6,282 bases of DNA from a bacterium (GTDB lineage: Bacteria; Armatimonadota; Fimbriimonadia; Fimbriimonadales; GBS-DC). Shown here piece by piece: positions 1 through 5,090 of the stretch. The stretch is from the NCBI GenBank assembly GCA_029335935.2, contig JARJMV020000257.1, positions 1-6,282 on the forward strand, in the 5' to 3' direction. The notes beneath the pieces are model-generated. The model had not been told where the DNA came from. It did no database searches and was given only the letters and a program-made list of their open reading frames with translations. Both the position numbers and the translations under genes were made by a program. The first letter of the stretch is position 1; every line of letters starts with the position of its first letter.

Positions 1-115
1 TACTATGTCTCCACACAGAATCTTACCTAAGGAGAGTAAATCGGCTGCTGTCAGAAAAAACTTCTTCCAAAGGAATCCTTATAGTTGGCTTTCCGACACA
101 TCCGCTGAGTGGGCG
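1..115. other. Low-GC left edge without a supported gene
   Basis: This stretch is visibly richer in A and T than the rest of the window. Two plus-strand frames are open across it. One runs in from the left edge and stops with TGA at 150-152. The other could start with ATG at 5-7 and encodes 38 residues before TAG at 119-121, so its stop codon lies inside the first GTAG repeat. Neither has a good ribosome binding site, a recognisable domain or codon use like the neighbouring genes. A run of six A at 55-60 (T on the minus strand) follows only a weak TTCC/GGAA hairpin, so I do not call a terminator. It may be the tail of a gene beginning outside the window, or plain intergenic DNA. Confidence 0.4.
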
Positions 116-218
116 GCGTAGCGTCAGCGTCTCGCTGACGATAAAACGCTGATGCGGCGAGTTGGGTGCGTAGCGTCAGCGTCTCGCTGACGAGAAAACG
201 CTGTTGCGGCGAGAGGGT
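116..218 (+). repeat. Tandem pair of 52/51-bp REP units
   Basis: Two direct copies occupy 116-167 and 168-218. Each starts GCGTAG, then has a perfect 8-bp stem CGTCAGCG/CGCTGACG with a TCT loop (122-140 and 174-192). An A-rich spacer, a second ACGCTG and a GCGGCGAG segment follow. The copies differ by a T/G change after the hairpin, an A/T change in the spacer and a short divergent end with a one-base deletion. In copy 2 a competing fold is possible, CAGCGT with ACGCTG plus CTCG with CGAG. Copy 1 has lost the inner part of that fold. Confidence 0.75.
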
Positions 219-249
219 GCGTAGCGTCAGCGGGGACGCCGACGCTACG
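219..249. repeat. Unit 3: hybrid palindrome with GTAG on both strands
   Basis: GTAGCGTC at 221-228 pairs perfectly with GACGCTAC at 241-248. Inside, an A/C mismatch and a GCG/CGC helix close a GGGA loop. The left arm, through position 232, is identical to the start of units 1 and 2. The right arm, 230-249, is identical over 20 bases to 271-290 in unit 4. The unit is therefore a junction between the plus-type and minus-type elements. Confidence 0.65.
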
Positions 250-266
250 AGGTGGGGGTGCGTGTT

Positions 267-319
267 GTCGGCGGGGACGCCGACGCTACGGTGTGAGTGT
301 TGTTGGCGGGGACGCCGAT
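267..319 (-). repeat. Units 4 and 5: minus-oriented REP palindromes
   Basis: Unit 4 has a perfect 7-bp stem, GTCGGCG (267-273) with CGCCGAC (278-284), around GGGA. CTAC at 286-289 gives GTAG just 5' of the hairpin on the minus strand. Unit 5 (302-319) keeps the same GGGA loop and core stem, with two G-T wobble pairs, but has lost the GTAG flank. In minus-strand RNA unit 5 would be the first hairpin after the stop codon at 343. Confidence 0.55.
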
Positions 320-342
320 GCTCTTCAGGCGCGCCAATCTGC

Positions 343-543
343 TTAGGGACCGCTCGCGCCTGCGCCCATCTGCCCCTGAGGCGGCGTCTGGTTGCCGAAC
401 GGGTTCGACTCGTCGCCGAAGCTCTTTTCCACTACTGCATCGCTGCTCGCTTTATTCGCGCTGGAGTAGAACCACGCGCCGACTAAGCCCAACACCAACG
501 CAATCACAACAATCACTGCCCAAGTAGGGATTTCTTGTTTCAT
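343..543 (-). CDS. Small single-pass membrane protein, unknown function
   Basis: This is a 66-residue protein that I cannot assign to a named family. After a short MKQEIPTW head, residues 8-26 form one hydrophobic helix (AVIVVIALVLGLVGAWF). A polar linker with SSANKASSDA follows, then a Pro/Gly/Gln-rich low-complexity tail ending GAGASGP. There is no lipobox and no clear signal-peptidase site, so it probably stays anchored in the inner membrane by its N-terminal helix. The start is backed by a GGGAGG ribosome binding site seven bases upstream. It lies 57 nt downstream of a pseudopilin gene on the same strand, with a strong hairpin between them, and probably shares its promoter. A role alongside the pseudopilin, such as membrane anchoring or assembly, is only an inference from position. 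The gene is intact and TAA-terminated. The repeat array begins shortly after it. Confidence 0.75.
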   Translation of the reverse strand: MKQEIPTWAVIVVIALVLGLVGAWFYSSANKASSDAVVEKSFGDESNPFGNQTPPQGQMGAGASGP

Positions 544-571
544 CGTGTTGCCTCCCTCGCTGAAATGGTTG

Positions 572-593
572 GGGGGGAGCCTCCGCTCCCCCC
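572..593 (-). promoter_or_regulatory. Perfect 9-bp GC hairpin between pseudopilin and small membrane protein genes
   Basis: GGGGGGAGC (572-580) and GCTCCCCCC (585-593) form a perfect 9-bp stem with a 4-base loop. In the minus-strand transcript it starts eight bases after the pseudopilin stop codon and ends 28 bases before the next ATG. No run of T follows, so it is not a classic intrinsic terminator. It could be an mRNA 3' stabiliser, a partial terminator that sets the ratio of the two products, or a Rho-blocking structure. The fold is seen directly and the role is inferred. Confidence 0.6.
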
Positions 594-600
594 TGAATCG

Positions 601-1545
601 CTACATCGTCGATTGGCAGCGTTGATCGATGTTCGGGTCGTCGCCCGGATATGCCACCATGGGGTTCCAGTGGACGCCGGCGGGGTTGAAGTTCACGCAG
701 GTGAAGTTTTGCGCGCCCGAGCTGACCCGCTCTTGCACCATCGCTCGGTGTTGAGTGGACGAGATTCGCAAGTTGGGGTCTGCTTGGGTGAGCCACGATT
801 CGGTGGCGCGCAGGGGATACCACTTGCTGTGTCCGTCCGCGAAGGTGATGTTGTGCCCCTCGTGGCGTCCCGAGATGCCGAAGAATGCGTTGACAGGGCT
901 GGCGACATTAATCCAGTAGCCGCCGCCACCGTTGCAGCTCGTGACTCCATCGGTCAGCACCACCATCTTCGCGGCTTCGCGAATGCGCGCGTGGCTAATA
1001 TACTGCGATGCGCAGACCGAGTCGCACGCAGGGATCCCCAGCGTGGCACACGGATCCCAGCGGGCGTTGCAGCCGGGATCTACGCCCTCGCGGCACTGCC
1101 AGTAAGGCGCGAAGAACTTGTTCATCCCGATAGGCATCGCACGACGGTCGGTGTGCTGGTTATTACAGGGCGGTGGGTTCACCACGGGGTCTTCGGGCAC
1201 GGGAACATCCGACCAGAAGCGCATCCCCCCGCGCGAGATACTGGCGGATGGACACTCGAAGACGCCCTTGTTCTTCACATAGGGATAGATTTGTCGGCTC
1301 CAGAGCGCGTTGGCAATGCCCGCGCGCCCCCAGCAGCCGCCGCTGGCTAACTCAGGGAAGTACTCATCGTAATCGTTGGTGTACATGCTAATCGCGGTGC
1401 CCAGCTGACGCATGTTACTCAAGCACTGAGTTTTGCGGGCACTCTCGCGCGCACGCGCAAACACAGGGAACAGAATCGCCGCCAAGATGGCGATAATCGC
1501 AATAACGACCAGCAGCTCAATCAGTGTGAATCCGCTCCGTCGCAT
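601..1545 (-). CDS. DUF1559-type pseudopilin, cysteine-rich
   Basis: This is a 314-residue type II secretion/type IV pilus-like pseudopilin. The leader MRRSG precedes FTLIE, so prepilin peptidase should cut after Gly5 and methylate Phe6, with Glu at mature position 5 (residue 10). Residues 7-29 are the hydrophobic assembly helix, followed by the FPVFARARESAR and SNMRQLG block. The extracytoplasmic domain ends with RHEGHNITFADGH (227-239), a variant of the H-X9-DG motif with eight residues between His and Asp. Twelve cysteines are present, eleven in the exported domain after Cys41 (71, 98, 127, 151, 159, 166, 174, 178, 204, 283, 310), which suggests disulfides. I start at the third in-frame ATG because GGAGGT lies seven bases before it. 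An upstream ATG at 1560 would fall at the predicted transcription start and carry no ribosome binding site. No pilus assembly genes are in the window. The precise function is unknown. Confidence 0.9.
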   Translation of the reverse strand: MRRSGFTLIELLVVIAIIAILAAILFPVFARARESARKTQCLSNMRQLGTAISMYTNDYDEYFPELASGGCWGRAGIANALWSRQIYPYVKNKGVFECPSASISRGGMRFWSDVPVPEDPVVNPPPCNNQHTDRRAMPIGMNKFFAPYWQCREGVDPGCNARWDPCATLGIPACDSVCASQYISHARIREAAKMVVLTDGVTSCNGGGGYWINVASPVNAFFGISGRHEGHNITFADGHSKWYPLRATESWLTQADPNLRISSTQHRAMVQERVSSGAQNFTCVNFNPAGVHWNPMVAYPGDDPNIDQRCQSTM

Positions 1546-1552
1546 GTTCATA

Positions 1553-1558
1553 ACCTCC
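1553..1558 (-). promoter_or_regulatory. Ribosome binding site deciding the pseudopilin start
   Basis: GGAGGT on the minus strand lies seven bases before the ATG at 1545, one base before the ATG at 1551 and inside the reading frame of the ATG at 1560. Only the ATG at 1545 has normal spacing, and it gives the five-residue leader MRRSG, the same length as in the second pseudopilin of this window. Confidence 0.8.
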
Positions 1559-1566
1559 ATGAAGCA

Positions 1567-1595
1567 ATTATACGACGAGGTTCGCCATATTCCTA
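1567..1595 (-). promoter_or_regulatory. Sigma70-like promoter for the cysteine-rich pseudopilin gene
   Basis: A perfect TATAAT lies at 1572-1567 on the minus strand. At 17 bp spacing the -35 is TAGGAA (1595-1590), matching the consensus at only three of six positions. Predicted initiation is near 1560, giving a leader of about 15 bases that holds the GGAGGT site. The promoter sits in the 64-bp gap after pgk, so the pseudopilin and the small membrane protein can be transcribed independently of pgk. Confidence 0.6.
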
Positions 1596-1609
1596 CCGTT
1601 GCGCGCGCG

Positions 1610-2794
1610 TTAGGGGTGCGATCCGCGGTCTTGGAGCGCGGCGACGCCGGGCAGGGTGCGCCCTTCCAGAAACTCCAGCGAGGCGCCGCCGCCTGTGGAG
1701 ATGTGGCTTATCTTGTCCGCAAAGCCGAGCTGCTCGGCGGCCGCTGCCGTGTCGCCCCCACCTAAGATGGAGACCGCGCCCGACTCGGCTAAGGCGTGCA
1801 GTACGGCGCGGGTGCCTGCTTCAAAAGGCGGCGTCTCGAACGCGCCGAGCGGCCCATTCCAGACCACCGTGCGGGCGTGGCGCACCGTCTCGCTGAAGAC
1901 CTGCGCCGTCTCGGTGCCGATATCCAGCCCCATCTGGTCGGGCGGTATCTGGCTCGCGGGCACGGTCTGGGTCGGCGGGTTCGGTTCCAGCGCGGGCGCG
2001 ACCACCACATCGCGCGGTAAGAGGAGCTTGTCGCCCGCCTGCTGCAACATCTGCGCGGCGAACCCCAGATTCTCGGCGTCCAGCAGCGACTTGCCAATCT
2101 CGTAGCCTTGCGCTTTGAGGAAGGTGAACGCCATCCCGCCGCCAATCAGCAGACGGTCTACTTTGGGCAGCAGGTTCTGAATGACGCCGATTTTGTCGCG
2201 CACTTTCGCGCCGCCCAGTATCGCGACGAAGGGGCGTTCAGGGTCGCTCAGGGCTTGCCCCAGATAGCGCAACTCTTTTTCCATAAGTAGTCCGGCGACG
2301 GCGGGCAGGTAGTGCGCGACGCCTTCGGTGGAGGCGTGCGCTCGATGCGCCGAGCCGAAAGCGTCGTTCACATAGACCTCGCCCAAACGCGCCAGCGCAC
2401 GGGCGAATTCGGGGTCGTTCGCCTCTTCTTGCGGGTAGAACCGCACATTCTCCAGCAGCGCCACCGAGTTCGGGGGCAGGCTCTGCACGCCCTGCTCCAC
2501 CGCCGTGCCGATGCAATCCTCGAGGAAATGCACGGGGCGTCCCAGCAGCTCGCTCAATCGCTCCGCCACAGGGCGCAGGCTGAACTCAGGGTTGCGCTGA
2601 CCCTTCGGACGCCCGAAATGCGACATCAGGATGACCGTCGCGCCCTGCTCCAGCAGGTACTGGATCGTGGGGAGCGATTCGCGGATGCGTCGGTCGTCGG
2701 TGATGCGCCCGTCCTGAATCGGCACATTGAAGTCCACACGCACAAGCACGCGCTTGCCGCGCGCATCGATATCGTGCACCGTTTTTTTGTTCAT
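1610..2794 (-). CDS. pgk: Phosphoglycerate kinase
   Basis: This 394-residue cytoplasmic glycolytic enzyme transfers phosphate between 1,3-bisphosphoglycerate and ADP to give 3-phosphoglycerate and ATP. The length is normal for the bacterial enzyme. The N-terminal substrate domain shows VRVDFNVP (18-25), SHFGRPKG (58-65), LLENVRF (113-119) and NDAFGSAHRAHAST (143-156). The C-terminal nucleotide domain shows ILGGAKVRDKI (192-202), the GGGMAFTF turn (218-225), WNGPLGAFE (312-320), GGGDTAAA (345-352) and STGGGASLEFLEG (366-378). All expected signature segments are intact. The ATG is preceded by AAGGGGAA. The stop codon of the DinB-family gene is 2 nt upstream, so the two genes are probably co-transcribed and translationally coupled. 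The usual partners gap and tpiA are not in the window. Large antisense open frames over this gene are GC-rich shadows. Confidence 0.98.
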   Translation of the reverse strand: MNKKTVHDIDARGKRVLVRVDFNVPIQDGRITDDRRIRESLPTIQYLLEQGATVILMSHFGRPKGQRNPEFSLRPVAERLSELLGRPVHFLEDCIGTAVEQGVQSLPPNSVALLENVRFYPQEEANDPEFARALARLGEVYVNDAFGSAHRAHASTEGVAHYLPAVAGLLMEKELRYLGQALSDPERPFVAILGGAKVRDKIGVIQNLLPKVDRLLIGGGMAFTFLKAQGYEIGKSLLDAENLGFAAQMLQQAGDKLLLPRDVVVAPALEPNPPTQTVPASQIPPDQMGLDIGTETAQVFSETVRHARTVVWNGPLGAFETPPFEAGTRAVLHALAESGAVSILGGGDTAAAAEQLGFADKISHISTGGGASLEFLEGRTLPGVAALQDRGSHP

Positions 2795-2796
2795 CG

Positions 2797-3294
2797 CTAC
2801 TTCCCCTTCGCTGCGGCGTACAGTCCGCGAATGTAGGTGATTTGTCCTGCGTGGTACACATCGTGTTCGGCGAGCATCAGGAAGAGGTCGCCTGTGGGCA
2901 TGCGCCCGCCGCCGTAGTAGGGTCGCTCCACCTCGAGGTCGTCATCGGTGAGTGGGGCGAGTGCGTCGAGGGTGCTTTCGTAGCCTTCTTGGGCGATTTG
3001 GAGCGCGGCGTTGAGGTCGCCTCCCATCGCGCGGAAGCGCACCTCCATCGCCCGCCAGTCCACCCCGCCCTCGCCGAACGCGGTGGAGAGCTGCACCAGC
3101 TTGTCCGCGCCCAGATGGAAGATAATCTTGAGAATCGTGCCGTCCGCCCAGCGGTAGCCCTTGTAGCCTGTGGGCGGCACCCACAGGGCTTCCTCGTCGG
3201 TCAGGTCGCGCACGGCGGCTTTGAAGCTGTGCCACACACTGCCCTCGTAGTTGCGCTCGATCAGCTCCCTCAGGAATTGCACTCGCGTCCTCAT
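2797..3294 (-). CDS. DinB-family (four-helix bundle) putative metal-dependent protein
   Basis: A 165-residue protein of the DinB/YfiT-like fold, a four-helix bundle that usually binds a divalent metal through three histidines. Some members are thiol transferases acting with bacillithiol or mycothiol, but most are uncharacterised. Candidate ligands are His22 (VWHSF), His60 (IIFHLG) and the C-terminal pair His144 and His148 in AEHDVYHAGQI (142-151), the most family-like segment. A Trp- and Gly-rich loop (PPTGYKGYRWADG, 40-52) precedes the second helix. The open frame extends well upstream but overlaps the permease gene. I start at the ATG at 3294, which has GGAG six bases before it and gives a family-typical length. 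It ends 2 nt before pgk. Substrate unknown. Assignment to the superfamily is firm, to a subfamily not. Confidence 0.85.
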   Translation of the reverse strand: MRTRVQFLRELIERNYEGSVWHSFKAAVRDLTDEEALWVPPTGYKGYRWADGTILKIIFHLGADKLVQLSTAFGEGGVDWRAMEVRFRAMGGDLNAALQIAQEGYESTLDALAPLTDDDLEVERPYYGGGRMPTGDLFLMLAEHDVYHAGQITYIRGLYAAAKGK

Positions 3295-3310
3295 CGCCTG
3301 CTCCGTACGA

Positions 3311-3316
3311 ATTGTA
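3311..3316 (-). promoter_or_regulatory. Possible -10 element upstream of the DinB-family gene and pgk
   Basis: TACAAT (five of six consensus bases) lies in the 50-bp gap after the permease stop codon. No convincing -35 is present at 16-18 bp, and initiation would leave only about ten bases before the ATG. The element sits inside GTAC-N5-GTAC (3305-3317). If it is not active, the DinB-family gene and pgk depend on readthrough from the upstream operon. Confidence 0.3.
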
Positions 3317-3344
3317 CCCCAAGCGTTGCAGGGGCGCCGCGCGG

Positions 3345-4325
3345 TTATCTGACCACGAGGTTCAGCAGCAGCCCCAACGCCGAGCAGTAGAGGAAGTACC
3401 AGCTGCCGAGCTTGAGCAAGCCTTTCCAGCCGATGAGGGATTTCAGCACCGCAGCTTCGGGGAACGAGGCGAGCGTGGTTGCCATCATAAGCGCAATCAG
3501 CGTGCCGAGGGGCAATCCCGCCTCCGCCAACGGTAGCAAGATGGGGATGGCGACCGCAGCGTTCACATCCAACGGCAATCCCAGCAACACGCCCACCACA
3601 GGCGACCACCACGCCTGCCCAATCTGCAGCATCACCTCCACTGGACGCAGGTTATAGTTCACCAGGAGCGCCGCCAGCGCCGTGCCGATGAGCAGCGCGA
3701 CCAGTAGCCGTCGCAGCAGCCCCAGCGCCTCCATCACGCTGTCGCGCAGCAAGCGCCACGGCGCGCGCCGCCGCTCGGCGAACACCTGCATCGTGGGCGC
3801 GCTGCAGAGGTTGCATGGCTTCAGCCCCAGACGGTGCGCGTAGCGCCCCGTGAGCATCGCTGCCGTCATGCCCAGTACCAAGTAGAGCAGAGCGCCTTGC
3901 CAACCCAGCGCAATCAGCACCACCACAATCGCGAACTCGTTGACAGCAGGCGCAGCGAACAGGAACGCCCCCGCCGAAGAACGCGATGCACCCGCATGCA
4001 AGAGCGAGGCGTACAACGGCGTCACACTGCACGAGCAGACAGGGGTGAACACGCCCAGCACCGCGCCTGCCATAATCCCGAGCCAATCGTCGCGCCCAAC
4101 ACTCCGCTGCAGCCACCCCACACCCACCAACCGCCGCACGATGCCCAATAGCGTGGTGGTAAGCACCAGCAGAATCGCTACCTTCACAAAGTCGTAAATC
4201 CAGTAGTCCAGAAACGCTGTCAGCGGATGTTCGGGAAGCCACTGCGTGAGCGTGCGCCCAACCCACTTCGAGAACGCCGTAATCGGCGCAAACGGATCCA
4301 CCAAATAGGACGGTATCTCTCTCAT
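3345..4325 (-). CDS. YraQ/ArsP-type (DUF318) membrane permease
   Basis: A 326-residue inner-membrane protein with about eight hydrophobic helices (roughly 44-64, 84-104, 115-138, 143-160, 201-224, 240-266, 272-290 and 304-324). The diagnostic segment is GVFTPVCSCSVTPLYASLLHAG (91-112) with Cys97 and Cys99. It matches the permease family that includes ArsP, an exporter of trivalent organoarsenicals, and B. subtilis YcgR. Also seen are FAAPAVNE (123-130) and a CNLC pair (171-174) in a basic loop after helix four. LASFPEAAVLKSLIGWKGL near the C terminus also looks family-typical. The start at 4325 has GGAGG five bases upstream, overlapping the stop region of the pseudopilin gene 10 nt away. A longer open frame would overlap that gene. 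As third gene behind a COG0523 GTPase, metal or metalloid transport is the natural inference. The substrate is not determinable here. Confidence 0.88.
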   Translation of the reverse strand: MREIPSYLVDPFAPITAFSKWVGRTLTQWLPEHPLTAFLDYWIYDFVKVAILLVLTTTLLGIVRRLVGVGWLQRSVGRDDWLGIMAGAVLGVFTPVCSCSVTPLYASLLHAGASRSSAGAFLFAAPAVNEFAIVVVLIALGWQGALLYLVLGMTAAMLTGRYAHRLGLKPCNLCSAPTMQVFAERRRAPWRLLRDSVMEALGLLRRLLVALLIGTALAALLVNYNLRPVEVMLQIGQAWWSPVVGVLLGLPLDVNAAVAIPILLPLAEAGLPLGTLIALMMATTLASFPEAAVLKSLIGWKGLLKLGSWYFLYCSALGLLLNLVVR

Positions 4326-4335
4326 CTGACCCTCC

Positions 4336-5067
4336 CTACTGGTTGGGATCGAAACTGCCAAAGCGCACCTGAGGCAACCGTTGCCACCAGACCTGCTCCC
4401 AGCGACGCCACTTAGCATGGAAATCCAAGTAGATGTAGTTCGCACCGCCGTTATGTACCCGCAGGTTCAACTCGGTCGTCTCGTTCTTTACAGGGTCCCA
4501 ATAGTATTGCCGCCACCAGTGAGGATAGCAGTGGACACGATCCCATGTCTCGTCGGGGCCCCAACACCACGAATGGAAGTGGTCGTTGAGCGGCGATACA
4601 TCGGGTGAAGCCTCCGCAAAGAGAATGACCTCAGACACCTTGTCCACCGCGATTTCGTAGGCATATGGCTTAGTCTCGCGGAACCACGAGTTGTAGTAGT
4701 AGCTCGTGAGGCGGCGTCGGTTCGGGCCCACGAAGGGAATGGGCGATTCATAGTCGCCATCCCAATACTTGCTGTGGTCGGAGGGACAACGGTAGACATC
4801 GCGGCTCTTGAGGTAGGGTTGCACGCGGTGAGTCCATGCGAATGCGCCGCTGTTGCCAGCAGCATGATAGGACATCGGGAAGTAGCCGTCATGGTCATCC
4901 GTGTACATACGGAACGCTAAACCGATTTGGCGACAGTTGGACATACACTGCATCTGCCGCGCCTTCTCGCGCGCCTGCGCGAACACAGGGAATAGTATCG
5001 CCGTCATAATCGCGATAATCGCAATCACCACCAACAGTTCAATCAGTGTAAAGCCACTATTGCGCAT
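4336..5067 (-). CDS. DUF1559-type pseudopilin within a metal-type operon
   Basis: A 243-residue pseudopilin. MRNSG precedes FTLIE, giving predicted prepilin-peptidase cleavage after Gly5, N-methyl-Phe6 and the conserved Glu10. Residues 7-29 form the assembly helix, followed by [12 protein letters not shown], a Cys41/Cys45 pair and [11 protein letters not shown] (54-64). The C-terminal motif reads [16 protein letters not shown] (205-220), keeping H-X9-D but with Phe in place of the usual Gly. The segment 163-190 is extremely rich in His, Cys, Trp and Tyr (HFHSWCWG, then [13 protein letters not shown]). The start is fixed by GAGGAGG five bases before the ATG. It lies 23 nt after the GTPase stop and 10 nt before the permease start, so it belongs to that operon by position. 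Function unknown: a typical surface pseudopilin, or a metal-related one by association. Confidence 0.9.
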   Translation of the reverse strand: MRNSGFTLIELLVVIAIIAIMTAILFPVFAQAREKARQMQCMSNCRQIGLAFRMYTDDHDGYFPMSYHAAGNSGAFAWTHRVQPYLKSRDVYRCPSDHSKYWDGDYESPIPFVGPNRRRLTSYYYNSWFRETKPYAYEIAVDKVSEVILFAEASPDVSPLNDHFHSWCWGPDETWDRVHCYPHWWRQYYWDPVKNETTELNLRVHNGGANYIYLDFHAKWRRWEQVWWQRLPQVRFGSFDPNQ

Positions 5068-5090
5068 AGCTGCCTCCTCGAAGGTCGCCT

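Larger units (their letters stand above)
116..319. repeat. REP/BIME-like mosaic array of GTAG palindromes
   Basis: Five related palindromic units are packed into about 200 bp. Units 1 and 2 read GTAG followed directly by a hairpin on the plus strand. Unit 3 has GTAG on both strands. Unit 4 reads GTAG plus hairpin on the minus strand, and unit 5 is a decayed minus-type copy. A GTAG or GGAG tetranucleotide immediately 5' of an imperfect hairpin is the hallmark of REP sequences acted on by RAYT (TnpA-REP) transposases. Clusters in both orientations are called BIMEs. The array begins 24 bases past the stop codon of the last minus-strand gene, so its RNA hairpins could also protect or end that transcript. 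No T-tract follows any hairpin. REP identity is inferred from structure only, since genome-wide copy number is not visible here. Confidence 0.65.

Noticed and set aside
116..319. CRISPR array
   Set aside because: Units are palindromes in both orientations with variable, related spacers and 35-52-bp periods. There are no unique spacers and no cas genes.
166..486. Plus-strand 106-codon frame over the repeat array and small membrane protein gene
   Set aside because: The first half is translated palindromic repeat (RSVSVSLTRKR) and the second is antisense to the small membrane protein, with no independent support.
535..1350. Long plus-strand open frame opposite the cysteine-rich pseudopilin
   Set aside because: It is antisense to a clearly coding gene, has low-complexity Arg/Ala/Gly/Val composition and no recognisable motif, as expected for a GC-rich shadow.
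1601..1610. Alternating GC tract after pgk as a terminator or special structure
   Set aside because: It is only ten bases, lacks a stem-loop with a T-run, and such runs are expected in GC-rich DNA.
2312..2836. Plus-strand open frame opposite pgk and the end of the DinB-family gene
   Set aside because: The conserved phosphoglycerate kinase motifs on the other strand explain the openness, and there is no ribosome binding site or domain.
3295..3612. N-terminal extension of the DinB-family frame
   Set aside because: It would overlap the permease gene out of frame for over 260 bp and has no family similarity. The ATG at 3294 has a ribosome binding site.
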